A stretch of DNA of 64,000 bases from an uncultured Luminiphilus sp. (GTDB taxonomy: Bacteria; Pseudomonadota; Gammaproteobacteria; Pseudomonadales; Halieaceae), in the NCBI GenBank assembly GCA_943789425.1, contig CALSUB010000011.1:1-64000 (forward strand). The letters are read 5' to 3'. Positions 20,108 through 28,850 of this stretch are shown in pieces (positions within the stretch are counted from its first letter, which is position 1; every line of letters begins with the position of its first letter). The notes beneath the pieces were generated by a model that did not search any database, was not told the origin of the DNA, and saw only the letters and a program-made list of their open reading frames with translations. The position numbers and the translations under genes were made by a program.

Positions 20108-20589
20108 TAGAACGCACCCAGGCGCTGTGGGTCATTTATTTATCGCTGGGCGTCGCCCTGATGACCATGTTACTGCCGTTGCCCTTAGAGTGGCGAATGC
20201 TCAGGCCGGATTTTGTGGCACTCGCCCTGTTTTATTGGGTTCTCGCCTTACCGCATCAAGTTGGCGTCACTACCGCTTTTGGTGTGGGGTTGGTCCAAGA
20301 CTTGATTGAGGGGGCGCCATTGGGTATCTCTTGTTTCGGGCTGATGGTGGCGACGCTAGTGCTGCTGTTCAGTTACCAACGGATTCGTCAGTTTGATGGC
20401 CTACAGCAATCGTTAGTGATGCTGGCGTTGATGGTACTGAGCTTAGGTATTGAGGGCTGGCTTAGAACGGGTATTGATTTGCCCACCCTGCCACTGACGG
20501 GATTGTTGGGTTTGGCAATATCGATGTTGTGCTGGATACCCACCCGGCATGTTTGTCGTCAACTTCGACGTTATTACGGCGTAGTGTGA
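20104..20589 (+). CDS. mreD: Rod-shape-determining protein MreD
   Basis: MreD is a small polytopic inner-membrane protein of the elongasome. The 161-residue product has about five hydrophobic helices, with the family motif RPDFVALALFYWVLALPHQVGV and GLVQDLIEGAPLGISCFGLM. GTG at 20104 overlaps the mreC stop (GTGA), and its TGA overlaps the ATG of maf, so it is translationally coupled on both sides. Other candidate starts further upstream lie inside mreC and are not needed for the family length (E. coli 162). Confidence 0.94.
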   Translation: MIERTQALWVIYLSLGVALMTMLLPLPLEWRMLRPDFVALALFYWVLALPHQVGVTTAFGVGLVQDLIEGAPLGISCFGLMVATLVLLFSYQRIRQFDGLQQSLVMLALMVLSLGIEGWLRTGIDLPTLPLTGLLGLAISMLCWIPTRHVCRQLRRYYGVV

Positions 20590-21155
20590 TGCGGTTAACA
20601 CTCGCATCGTCTAGTCCGAGACGACAGACACTGCTGGCGACGCTCGTGACAGATTTTGACAGTGCTTCGCCAGATATTGATGAGCGTCTCCTCTCGGGGG
20701 AGTCACCTGAGCAGTACGTGACGAGATTGGCGGAAAGTAAAGCGAGAGCGTGCGACCGTCAAAATGATCTGACGCTGGGTGCTGATACAGCCGTCGCGCT
20801 AGGGCATCGCATACTGGGTAAGCCGCTTGATCGCGACGATGCTATGGCGATGTTAGAAGCTTTGTCAGGACGCACTCATGAGGTGTATACCGCCGTTGCG
20901 CTGTTACGAGAGGGGAGCGTACAACAGGTTTGTACTTGTACTTCGGTGACCTTTACCGCGCTCTCTCGTGCCACAATCGGCGAGTATTTAGCCACTGACG
21001 AACCGTGGGACAAGGCGGGGGCCTATGGCATACAGGGTTATGCAGGCGCTTTCGTACAGCAAATAGTCGGTAGTTATAGTGCCGTGGTGGGCTTGCCACT
21101 GTGTGAGACGCGTCACCTGCTGCAGCGCAACCGAGTGACCATGCGTCATGGTTAA
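20589..21155 (+). CDS. maf: Maf/YhdE-type nucleoside triphosphate pyrophosphatase
   Basis: Maf enzymes hydrolyse non-canonical or specific NTPs (dTTP/UTP for the YhdE class) to monophosphates. The 188-residue protein starts LTLASSSPRRQTLL with the SxSPRR signature, followed by DIDERLLSGESPEQYVTRLA, LGADTAVAL with the general-base Asp, LEALSGRTHEVYTAVAL, and WDKAGAYGIQGYAGAFV. The Asp-Thr and the Gln in GIQG support the dTTP/UTP class. ATG 20589 overlaps the mreD stop by one base. The RNase G gene that usually follows maf is not here; yhdP begins eight bases before maf ends. Confidence 0.94.
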   Translation: MRLTLASSSPRRQTLLATLVTDFDSASPDIDERLLSGESPEQYVTRLAESKARACDRQNDLTLGADTAVALGHRILGKPLDRDDAMAMLEALSGRTHEVYTAVALLREGSVQQVCTCTSVTFTALSRATIGEYLATDEPWDKAGAYGIQGYAGAFVQQIVGSYSAVVGLPLCETRHLLQRNRVTMRHG

Positions 21156-24100
21156 ATCTGTGCCCCTGAGGCTGGGCCACATTATTTGGCCTTCTATGGT
21201 AACGGTGCTCGTTCTGCTCGCCATTTATGTCAGTGGTGGCCGATTGCTGATGGGTGCGCTGTCGGGCTTTCAAGATGAAATAGAGCGCGCATTGTCACAG
21301 CGCGTCCCTGGCGAAGTCTCGGTCGCTGGGATGATGGGCAGCATGGAAGGTTTCTCACCAACGGTGAGTTTTTCTCAATTTTCGATTCGCGCTGACGGAT
21401 ATGAAGAGGGATGGATACACCTTAACGCGGCCCGCATTCGTCTTGATCCGTGGCAGAGTCTCTTGAGTCGAGCGCTGCGATTTGACGAGCTCACGTTAAT
21501 GGAGCCGACCATTAAATGGCAGATCGGACGGCAGCAGGGGCCATTGAGCTTGCCAGACAATGTGCGCGATCTGCTCAATACGTTTGACAGCGTTCAGATT
21601 CGCAATGCAACGCTGATCAGCGAGATGGAGGAGGGTGATAAGACGGTCTCTTTAGCGCCTTTGCGGGTGCACATCGATATGGTGAGAGCGCGCAGTCGGC
21701 GCACTGTGAACGTCTCTGTCGAGGCGCCCGAAGGGCAACTTTTAACGGCGCAGGGTTTTGGTATCGGGGACCCGCTGCTATTTGATCGTTTTTATGGTGA
21801 GCTCTATGGGCAGTTGACGGGTTTAGGCCTCTCTTATCTGGGGCCGCTGATGGGCCATTCAGTGACGGCTGATGGCACCGCAAACTTTTGGTTGCAAGCG
21901 AGCGGCGGGTTGCCCAGTGGTGTTATCCAAGGCGCATTCGAGAATCTTACCGTTGCTGATAACGACTCGTTTTACTTAAAAGAACTGCACTTTGAGGCGG
22001 CCATCGACGGCACTGCCGATGCAACCCAGCTCTTCATTCAAAACGGCCAGCTGGCATCGGAGGAGATTCAGGCCGAGATTCCTCGACTACAGGTGACGCA
22101 GGCAGCCGAGGGATGGGAGTTGCGAGCGCATCAGTTCGAGCTGGGGCCCCTCATGACAGTATTGGTGGCGAGCCAAATACTGCCTGAGTCAGCCAACACG
22201 ATGCTGACCGGGCTCAATCCTACTGGGCGCGTTGAGGGCTTGTCGTTGGCGATTGACCCGTTGATGGATCCTTTCAGTGCTTGGGCAGTGGAAGCCGAGG
22301 TTATCGATGTTGCGATGAGGCCCTTCCGCAAGGTTCCTGGGTTGGTCGGGATCAATGCCACGATTGCGGCAACCGATCAGGGTGCTCAGGCTTGGATTCG
22401 AGCCACCGACTTCCAGATTGAATTGCCCAGGGTCTATCGTGAGCCCATCGCGTTACCGTCCGTCATTGGCACATTAGCGGGCCGTTGGAGACGTGATGCC
22501 CTATTTCTAGAGCAGGGACTATTCCTTGCAGAGGCACCGGGCCACGCGGCAAAAGTGCAGTTTGAGATTGATATCCCACTCTCGAAAGTGTCGTCGTCGC
22601 CCTTGGCCATGCGTCTGTCGGCCGCGGTGATGGATGCGCCGATCGCTATCCGTGACGCTTATGTGCCTTATCGCATGCCAGAGCGATCTTATGAATGGCT
22701 GAGGACAGCGCCAACTGCCGGCCACATTGATGAGGCGATCTTCCTCTGGCATGGTGGCTTTCGGCCTTATGGCGATGCCGATCAAACGATGCAGTTGGCA
22801 GCTGAACTCTCTGACGTGTCGCTTGACTATCAGTTGGGTTGGCCGCCGGCGGAGATCAGCAGTGGCCAGCTGCGAGTTGACGATACGCAGATAGCGGTTT
22901 GGTCACCAGGCACCACGGTGGCGGGCACGACACTCGAGCGCGCTGCGGTGAGCATCGCGCTGGCACGGGGCACCGCGCCGCTGACGATAGAGGCGGTTTC
23001 ACGGAATAACGCCCTCGACATTCAGCAGACATTAGCGCAATTGCCTGCCCTGGCATTTGCCGATCCTATCGTGAATGACCTTCAGATTGCGGGTGTTGCC
23101 GCTACCGAGCTGCGAATCGCCTTCGATTTAAAAAGGCCATCGGATACGCTGGACGTGAACGTTGGGGTAACCCTTGATAACGCTCGTATTGGGTCAAATT
23201 TATTAGCGCTGCAGGCCGATGAAGTGACGGGTCAGGTCGGCTATCAAACGGAGACTGGGTTTTATGGCACTGATTTGTCGGCGATGCTTTTTGGGCGACC
23301 CGTTGCAGTCGACATAGGACCTCATCTGACGACTAGAACCGATACGGTGCTCGCTGCGACGTTACAGTTTGAGGCGGCAGTGGCGGATATCAGCGCTTGG
23401 CGGCCAATTAGCGTCGCCATTCCGGCAGAGGGGGTTGCACCCGTTTCTGTCACAGTGACGGTCGCCGATGCGGTTGCCGTTGATATTCGATCAGACTTAG
23501 AGGGGGTTGCGATCGACTTGCCACTCCCTTGGGGTAAGGCCGTCGGATCGAGAGCGCCGCTTCACGTGCAGTGGAGCAACCGAGCCTCGCCGGCTTGGCA
23601 CGCTTTTTGGTTTGGGCGATTATCGGCGGTGGCAGACTTCTCGCTGCCCAATGCTGCGTTGGCCACCATCGATGTGACACCGCGAACGCGACCTGCAGCC
23701 ACCCCCTTAGTGCTACCAGATTCGGGGTTGCTACTAACCGGCTTTTTGCCTTCTTTAGATATCAGCGAGTGGTCCTCTTTGGGCCTGTCATCCACCACTC
23801 CATCGCTCGGTGAACCAGGGCCAGTCAGCGTGCACGCTTTGCGAGTGGGTCAATTGCGCTGGCGTGGAGAGGAGTTGGGTGAACTGTTGTTGGGGGCGAC
23901 GATAGAGGGCGACAGGGTGGACGCGCAATTTAGCCTACCGTGGCTTCGTGGAGCGTTTCAGCAGAAGGTCTTATTGCCTCAAGGCCGTGGAGTGGGGAAG
24001 CTCGACGGCTCGCTGACTCGGCAGCTTACTATTACCTCTCTCGATCTAGATGGATTGCCCGATATGGCTGATCAGTGGGTCGATGCTGTGCCACCGACAC

Positions 24101-24969
24101 CCGATGAAGTCTCGCCTCAATGGACGCCGCTTGTTGTGAAGGTCAGTGAGATCTATCGCACGCATAACAGTCTGGGTGATATCGCGTTCGTGGTTGATTA
24201 CGATCAATCGGTTGGCTGGGAGTTTCGAGATATCACTGGTGATTTTCTGGGTGTCGAGTGGCTTCCTAGTACTCGTATTGGCTGGCATATTGCGCCGGAG
24301 GGGCAACAAACGTCATTGTCATTGGCAGCTGAGTTGAGTGATATCAGTGAATCATTGGCATTAATCGGGGTCGCACCGTTAGTCGAGACTCGGGGTGGAA
24401 ATTTACAGGCAGACTGGCGTTGGCAGGGTGGACCTGCCGATTTTTCGGCCGCCTCGATTACCGGGGTCATGGATTTACAAATGGCATCAGGGTCCTTCAC
24501 TTCGGCTAATGCGGAAGCGGAAGGCGCCCTCAGATTACTGAGTTTACTCAACTTATCCGGATTGCTGAGGAGGGCAAATATCAATCAATTATTCGATCCG
24601 GGTGTGACCTTTGATCAGGCCAAGGGGCGTTTTGAATTTTCGGAGGGGCTGCTCACCATCCCGGCTTTCTCTATCGAAGGCTCGGGAGGCTACTTTTCGT
24701 TTAGTAGCGATATTGATCTGATTTCTGAGACGGTCGACGGTGAGTTGGTCGTCACATTGCCGCTGGTGGAGAATATTCCTTGGGTCGCTGCACTTGCTGG
24801 GGGGTTGCCGATTGCCGCTGGCACTTATTTAGTGAGCAAAGTGTTTGAGGAGCAGGTCAACCGATTGTCCAGTGGTGTGTACTCTGTCAGTGGTGATCTG
24901 GAGAGTCCCGAGGTCATCTTTGAGCGAGTATTCGATGCCTCATCCCGCGCCAATGATGCCCAAGACTAG
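21148..24969 (+). CDS. yhdP: AsmA-like phospholipid-transport protein YhdP
   Basis: A 1273-residue envelope protein of the AsmA-like clan (DUF3971 plus AsmA_2 domains), related to TamB and YdbH, which form long lipid-binding bridges that carry phospholipids to the outer membrane. One N-terminal membrane segment (MVTVLVLLAIYVSGGRLLM) is followed by LSGFQDEIERALSQRV and FSPTVSFSQFSIRA, and by repeated beta-rich units with WLRTAPTAGHIDEAIFLWHG. The C-terminal block includes FDPGVTFDQAKGRFEFSEG and GGLPIAAGTYLVSKVFEEQV, both typical of YhdP. Length matches E. coli (1266). It overlaps maf by eight bases and shares a CTAG stop with the convergent yjgA. Confidence 0.94.
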   Translation: MVKSVPLRLGHIIWPSMVTVLVLLAIYVSGGRLLMGALSGFQDEIERALSQRVPGEVSVAGMMGSMEGFSPTVSFSQFSIRADGYEEGWIHLNAARIRLDPWQSLLSRALRFDELTLMEPTIKWQIGRQQGPLSLPDNVRDLLNTFDSVQIRNATLISEMEEGDKTVSLAPLRVHIDMVRARSRRTVNVSVEAPEGQLLTAQGFGIGDPLLFDRFYGELYGQLTGLGLSYLGPLMGHSVTADGTANFWLQASGGLPSGVIQGAFENLTVADNDSFYLKELHFEAAIDGTADATQLFIQNGQLASEEIQAEIPRLQVTQAAEGWELRAHQFELGPLMTVLVASQILPESANTMLTGLNPTGRVEGLSLAIDPLMDPFSAWAVEAEVIDVAMRPFRKVPGLVGINATIAATDQGAQAWIRATDFQIELPRVYREPIALPSVIGTLAGRWRRDALFLEQGLFLAEAPGHAAKVQFEIDIPLSKVSSSPLAMRLSAAVMDAPIAIRDAYVPYRMPERSYEWLRTAPTAGHIDEAIFLWHGGFRPYGDADQTMQLAAELSDVSLDYQLGWPPAEISSGQLRVDDTQIAVWSPGTTVAGTTLERAAVSIALARGTAPLTIEAVSRNNALDIQQTLAQLPALAFADPIVNDLQIAGVAATELRIAFDLKRPSDTLDVNVGVTLDNARIGSNLLALQADEVTGQVGYQTETGFYGTDLSAMLFGRPVAVDIGPHLTTRTDTVLAATLQFEAAVADISAWRPISVAIPAEGVAPVSVTVTVADAVAVDIRSDLEGVAIDLPLPWGKAVGSRAPLHVQWSNRASPAWHAFWFGRLSAVADFSLPNAALATIDVTPRTRPAATPLVLPDSGLLLTGFLPSLDISEWSSLGLSSTTPSLGEPGPVSVHALRVGQLRWRGEELGELLLGATIEGDRVDAQFSLPWLRGAFQQKVLLPQGRGVGKLDGSLTRQLTITSLDLDGLPDMADQWVDAVPPTPDEVSPQWTPLVVKVSEIYRTHNSLGDIAFVVDYDQSVGWEFRDITGDFLGVEWLPSTRIGWHIAPEGQQTSLSLAAELSDISESLALIGVAPLVETRGGNLQADWRWQGGPADFSAASITGVMDLQMASGSFTSANAEAEGALRLLSLLNLSGLLRRANINQLFDPGVTFDQAKGRFEFSEGLLTIPAFSIEGSGGYFSFSSDIDLISETVDGELVVTLPLVENIPWVAALAGGLPIAAGTYLVSKVFEEQVNRLSSGVYSVSGDLESPEVIFERVFDASSRANDAQD

Positions 24970-25496
24970 TCTGTGCTGGGCTCGGCGCGATCTAGGTCAG
25001 ACAGGTATCGAAATAATTTTTTGGCATGCGCTTTTTGCCTTCCCTGACTGATTTCTTTTGGGTGTTGTCGAATCCATTGACGCAGTAACGTTGACTCAGC
25101 ACCGGGCCACTGCGCCATGATCTCGCCTAATGCGGCGTCTCCCTGTTCGATGAGCTTGTCTCTCGCTGCTTCGACTCGATGAAATTCAGCCGCTGAGGTG
25201 GCGTTACGGTGATCCAAATAAGCGAGCCCGTCTTCAATCACAGTGGCATCCACTGATCGCATTAATTTACCGATGTATTGCAGCTGTCGCTTTAATCCAC
25301 TCCTCGCCGTGATACGGCGTGCCAACGCAATGGCATCGCTAAGCCGTTCGTCCGAAATGGTGATGAGATTAAGATCCGATTGGGGCAGAGTGACTAACCG
25401 TTCACCCATCGCTTGCAACGCGTGCATCTGCCGTTTTCGCTCACTTTTACTCGGATCTTGGGTTTGAGTATCGTCCTCATCGAAGCTGTCCGTCAT
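24966..25496 (-). CDS. darP: Ribosome-associated assembly protein YjgA (DarP)
   Basis: A 176-residue cytoplasmic DUF615 protein. DarP/YjgA associates with late 50S precursors and helps mature the peptidyl-transferase centre. Family features are KSERKRQMHALQAMGERLV near the N-terminus, LPQSDLNLITISDERLSDAI, LKRQLQYIGKLMR, and LRQWIRQHPKEISQGRQKAHAKKLFRYL at the C-terminus. Its stop overlaps the yhdP stop in the palindrome CTAG, so there is no space for a separate terminator. It follows mgtE by 13 bases on the same strand. In Pseudomonas it also lies near this region, next to tldD and pmbA, which are missing here. Confidence 0.92.
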   Translation of the reverse strand: MTDSFDEDDTQTQDPSKSERKRQMHALQAMGERLVTLPQSDLNLITISDERLSDAIALARRITARSGLKRQLQYIGKLMRSVDATVIEDGLAYLDHRNATSAAEFHRVEAARDKLIEQGDAALGEIMAQWPGAESTLLRQWIRQHPKEISQGRQKAHAKKLFRYLSDLDRAEPSTD

Positions 25497-25509
25497 ATCC
25501 CCTCTGCCT

Positions 25510-26856
25510 TTAGCCGTAAAATAGAGCGGCCAGCCCTAAAAAAGCCAAAAAACCCATGACGTCGGTAACGGTGGTCACTAAGACGCCGCCCGCAAGCGCC
25601 GGGTCTATCTGCAGGCGACGCAGCAGTAGCGGTAAACCCGCCCCAGCGAATCCCGCTGTCGCTAAGTTGATGAGCATCGCACAAGCAATAATGACACCTA
25701 AAGTGGCATCGCCAAACCACAGTGATGCCGTTATGGCAATCACCCCTGCCCACAGGAGGCCATTGAGTAATCCAACCAGCGATTCGCGGCCGACCAGCCA
25801 AAACTGATTGCGGCCATTGATCTGACCCATGGCCATGGCTCGAATGAGAATCGTCAAGCTTTGAGTACCTGCGATCCCACCCATTGACGCCACAATGGGC
25901 ATGAGCACGGCGAGCGCGACCACCTTCTCGATGGTGTCTTGAAACACGTTGATCACCGATGAAGCAAGCAGGGCGGTCATTAAGTTAATCCCTAACCAGA
26001 TTGCGCGTCGAGGCGCCGATTGCCACACGGGGGCGAAGGTATCTTCCTCGGCAAGCCCCGCCAGTGAGGTCAACGAGTGATCAGCCTCTTCGCGGATAAC
26101 ATCGACCACATCGTCGATGGTAATACGACCGAGTAATTTACCCGCGCTGTCTACGACTGGCGCGGAGATCCAATCGTTTCGCTCGAACCGGCGAGCAACC
26201 TCTGTTGCTGAGGTTTCTGCATTGATCGCTTCTTGATCTGTGATCATCATTTCTCTGACTGACACAGCGGGATCCGAGACCAAAACGGTGCCAATAGGCA
26301 GCAATCCAACGAACCGATCATTGCGATTGACGACGACCAGGTTGTCAGTGTTGGCAGGAATTTCGCTGTGTCGGCGCAGATAGCGCAGCACAACATCGAG
26401 TGTCAGATCAGCTCGAATGGTGATGGTATCGGTGCTCATCAGGCCACCGGCAACATCGTCTGGAAAGCTCAGCACTTTTTGCAATCGCTGCCGATACTGT
26501 TCGTCCATAATGGCCAGCACGCGGCCGGTCACCTCATCTGGCAATTCCTGCAGAATGTCGGCAACGTCGTCATCATCGAGCTGTTCTACGATTTCTGCGA
26601 GTGCTTCCGGTTCGCGATTAATGAGTGTGGCGTTGCGGAGTTCATCCGGCAGCTCATTGACAACCAGTGCTTCCTGATCGGCACTGAGCAACCCGAGTAA
26701 TACTGAGCGATAGTCAGGAGGAGAGGAGCTGATCAAGTAGGCGACATCTCCCGGCGACATGTCAGCAAGAATGCCGGCCACATCACCCAACGTTCCTGAG
26801 CGTAAAGCGCGATCAAGACGTTCGGTTTTACTGGAGAAGTTGGCGGGTGAATTCAC
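25510..26856 (-). CDS. mgtE: MgtE-type magnesium transporter
   Basis: MgtE is a homodimeric Mg2+ channel gated by its cytoplasmic domain. The 448-residue protein has the N-terminal superhelical domain (about 20-135, ILADMSPGDVAYLI), a tandem CBS pair (about 135-260, MSTDTITIRADLTLDVVLRYL and VVDSAGKLLGRITIDDVVDVI), a linker helix, and five transmembrane helices with LMPIVASMGGIAGTQSL and the pore region LATAGFAGAGLPLLLRRLQIDPAL. The start is GTG at 26856 with a strong AGGGAGG six bases upstream. It ends 13 bases before yjgA. Association with the npr-rapZ-ptsN block is unusual in E. coli but common in Pseudomonas relatives. Confidence 0.95.
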   Translation of the reverse strand: MNSPANFSSKTERLDRALRSGTLGDVAGILADMSPGDVAYLISSSPPDYRSVLLGLLSADQEALVVNELPDELRNATLINREPEALAEIVEQLDDDDVADILQELPDEVTGRVLAIMDEQYRQRLQKVLSFPDDVAGGLMSTDTITIRADLTLDVVLRYLRRHSEIPANTDNLVVVNRNDRFVGLLPIGTVLVSDPAVSVREMMITDQEAINAETSATEVARRFERNDWISAPVVDSAGKLLGRITIDDVVDVIREEADHSLTSLAGLAEEDTFAPVWQSAPRRAIWLGINLMTALLASSVINVFQDTIEKVVALAVLMPIVASMGGIAGTQSLTILIRAMAMGQINGRNQFWLVGRESLVGLLNGLLWAGVIAITASLWFGDATLGVIIACAMLINLATAGFAGAGLPLLLRRLQIDPALAGGVLVTTVTDVMGFLAFLGLAALFYG

Positions 26857-26929
26857 GTGGGGCCTCCCTGAGCGACCTCATTATCCGTACCCACTGTCTC
26901 AGGTCCACACAGCAGAAGGGATTTGTGAC

Positions 26930-27199
26930 TTATTCCAATTCGCCAAAGCCTGTTGCGAAAAGCTGTTCCAGTGCGTCACGAGCAGGTGATTCATCACTCC
27001 CTTCAATCCGCAGTCCCAGCTCAGCACCAACGGGCGCCGCGAGCATTAAGACAGACATAATGCTCTTCGCATCAATTTCTTTATCGTTGTATTGCAGCCA
27101 AATATCACTCGAAAATCGACCTGCGCACTCAACAATTTTGGCGGCAGGCCGTGCATGTAGCCCCAGTGGGTTAATGATCTTGATGACCTTTTGACTCAT
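26930..27199 (-). CDS. ptsO: Phosphocarrier protein NPr (HPr-like)
   Basis: NPr (89 residues) carries phosphate from PtsP (EI-Ntr) to PtsN (EIIA-Ntr) in the nitrogen-related phosphotransferase chain. The phospho-accepting His15 is in NPLGLHARPAA, and the regulatory-site Ser46 is in DAKSIMSVLMLAAPVGAEL. Its location after rpoN, hpf, ptsN and rapZ identifies it as NPr rather than sugar-transport HPr. It overlaps the rapZ stop by four bases. No sugar permease is encoded nearby. Confidence 0.95.
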   Translation of the reverse strand: MSQKVIKIINPLGLHARPAAKIVECAGRFSSDIWLQYNDKEIDAKSIMSVLMLAAPVGAELGLRIEGSDESPARDALEQLFATGFGELE

Positions 27200-28068
27200 G
27201 TTATCTCAGCATTTTTTAGATCACGGTGCCTGATCAATGCATGCGGAAAAGCGTCTAACAGGTCCTTGTGTATTTTATCGGCAAGGTAGACCGATCGATG
27301 TTGACCACCGGTGCAGCCAATCGCGATGGTCATATAGCTGCGATCACATTGATTAAAATCAGTCACAACACCGCTGATAAATGCGCGCAGTCTTTCATAA
27401 AAAGCTGAGCATCGCTCTTCGCTGTCCAAGTACTGTTGCACTAACGCATCCTGACCGGTCAGCTGGCGTAATGCGTCTTGCCAATAGGGATTGGGGATTG
27501 CGCGGGCATCGAAGACAAAGTCTGCATCAGTCGGCACGCCCCGTTTAAAGGCAAAGGATTCGATCATCACCGAAAGCCCATCCCGCTGCTCTACGATGCG
27601 TGTTGTGATGATGTCGCGGAGCGCTCGGGGCGTGAGATCCGTTGTGTCGATCAACAAATCAGCTTCCGCGGCAATGCCCTCGAGAGATGCTCGTTCTTTC
27701 GCAATGGCCTCTGGTAAAGAGCTATCGTTGTTGGCTAGGGGATGCCGACGGCGGGTCTCGCTAAATCGTTTGATTAACGAATGGGGCTGTGCGTCGAGGA
27801 AAATAATGAGGCGATCGGGTATTGCGATCAGCTCCTTCAAGGCGCTCTGTTGACCGCCCGACTCCATTCTAAACGCCCTCGCGTCAATGCATGCCACGAC
27901 GCCATGAAAACGATCGTGAAAGGGGCTTTCGAGTACTTCGTTGATGAAATGGGGGAGTAGGCGGGGGGGGAGATTGTCGACGCAATAGTATCCCTCATCT
28001 TCCAGCAGTCTCAGCGCAGTGCTTTTCCCTGCTCCCGAGCTGCCACTAATGATGATGATTCGGGGCAT
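27196..28068 (-). CDS. rapZ: RNase adapter protein RapZ (YvcJ/YhbJ family)
   Basis: RapZ is an RNA-binding P-loop protein that in enterobacteria presents the sRNA GlmZ to RNase E and so tunes glucosamine-6-phosphate synthesis. The N-terminal Walker A is GSSGAGKS (residues 8-15). The C-terminal domain contains YMTIAIGCTGGQHRSVYLADKI, which is nearly invariant. Also conserved are CVDNLPPRLLPHF and SFAFKRGVPTDADFVFDARAIPNPYW. Length is 290 residues (E. coli 284). It overlaps both ptsN (one base) and npr (four bases). Whether a GlmZ-like RNA exists in this organism is not shown by this window. Confidence 0.96.
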   Translation of the reverse strand: MPRIIIISGSSGAGKSTALRLLEDEGYYCVDNLPPRLLPHFINEVLESPFHDRFHGVVACIDARAFRMESGGQQSALKELIAIPDRLIIFLDAQPHSLIKRFSETRRRHPLANNDSSLPEAIAKERASLEGIAAEADLLIDTTDLTPRALRDIITTRIVEQRDGLSVMIESFAFKRGVPTDADFVFDARAIPNPYWQDALRQLTGQDALVQQYLDSEERCSAFYERLRAFISGVVTDFNQCDRSYMTIAIGCTGGQHRSVYLADKIHKDLLDAFPHALIRHRDLKNAEIT

Positions 28069-28529
28069 TACGCGGTGTTGCCGCTTAATAATAGCTGCTG
28101 TAGCGATGCAGCGCTTTGTGCCGCTCGCAAAGCAGTACGCATGGCTGGGTTGGAGAAAAGGGTGGCGAGATGAGACAGCAAGTCTAAATGCACCTGGGTA
28201 GCCTCTCTGGGGACCAGCAAGATAAAGACGATATCGACAGGGCGGTCATCCAGAGCAGAAAAATCGATGGGTTCTGCCAGCGTGAGCAGGCAACCGACGG
28301 CTTCCGTGCAGAGGTCGACTCTGCAATGCGGTATCGCGACCCCCTCGCCAATAGCAGTGCTGCCTAGCTTTTCTCTACCGAGCAGTTCTCTGTAAATGGC
28401 TTCGCTGGATAGGTCGAAGGTCTCTGCTAAGGTCTCGGATGCGCGCTCAAATAGTCGTTTTTTACTGGGTAGCGATGTCTGACAGAGCGTCAAGAAATGT
28501 TGCGATGATAAATTGAGCGAGGTAGACAT
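28068..28529 (-). CDS. ptsN: PTS nitrogen-regulatory protein EIIA-Ntr
   Basis: PtsN (153 residues) is the final phospho-acceptor of the Ntr phosphotransferase chain and regulates K+ transport and other targets according to its phosphorylation state. The phosphorylated histidine is His68 in GEGVAIPHCRVD. SSKKRLFERASETLA (written here LPSKKRLFERASETLAE), AVGCLLTLAEPIDFSALDDRPVDIVFILLVPREA and HLDLLSHLATLF are family blocks. It is located between hpf and rapZ, four bases after hpf, in the rpoN transcription unit. Confidence 0.96.
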   Translation of the reverse strand: MSTSLNLSSQHFLTLCQTSLPSKKRLFERASETLAETFDLSSEAIYRELLGREKLGSTAIGEGVAIPHCRVDLCTEAVGCLLTLAEPIDFSALDDRPVDIVFILLVPREATQVHLDLLSHLATLFSNPAMRTALRAAQSAASLQQLLLSGNTA

Positions 28530-28532
28530 CGA

Positions 28533-28820
28533 TCAGTGGCCTCGATGCTTTTCCTTGTACTTAATGACCTGCCGATCGAGCTTATCCGCTAACGAGTCGA
28601 TGGCAAGATACATATCATCTGATTCGGAGGACGCAAAGAGATCGGCACCGGCTAGATGTAAGTTCGCTTCAGCTTTATGTTGGTGCTTCTCGACGATCAA
28701 AGTGACCTCTATTCGGGTAATTTGCTGCTCGTGCCTTTGGATGGGCGAAAGCTTATCTTCCACGTGATCGCGAATAGCCTGCGTTACATCGAGATGGTGT
28801 CCACTTACTGTGAGGTTCAT
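28533..28820 (-). CDS. hpf: Short ribosome hibernation-promoting factor HPF
   Basis: Short HPF (95 residues) binds the small subunit in stationary phase and helps form inactive 100S ribosome dimers. The start MNLTVSGHHLDVTQAIRDHV, followed by EVTLIVEKHQHKAEANLHL and DDMYLAIDSLADKLDRQVIKYKEKH, is the complete short-HPF pattern, without the long-form C-terminal dimerisation domain. It sits directly after rpoN with a 30-base gap, as in most gammaproteobacteria. Confidence 0.96.
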   Translation of the reverse strand: MNLTVSGHHLDVTQAIRDHVEDKLSPIQRHEQQITRIEVTLIVEKHQHKAEANLHLAGADLFASSESDDMYLAIDSLADKLDRQVIKYKEKHRGH

Positions 28821-28850
28821 ATCGCATTCCTTTGTCGGTAGGCCATGCCC

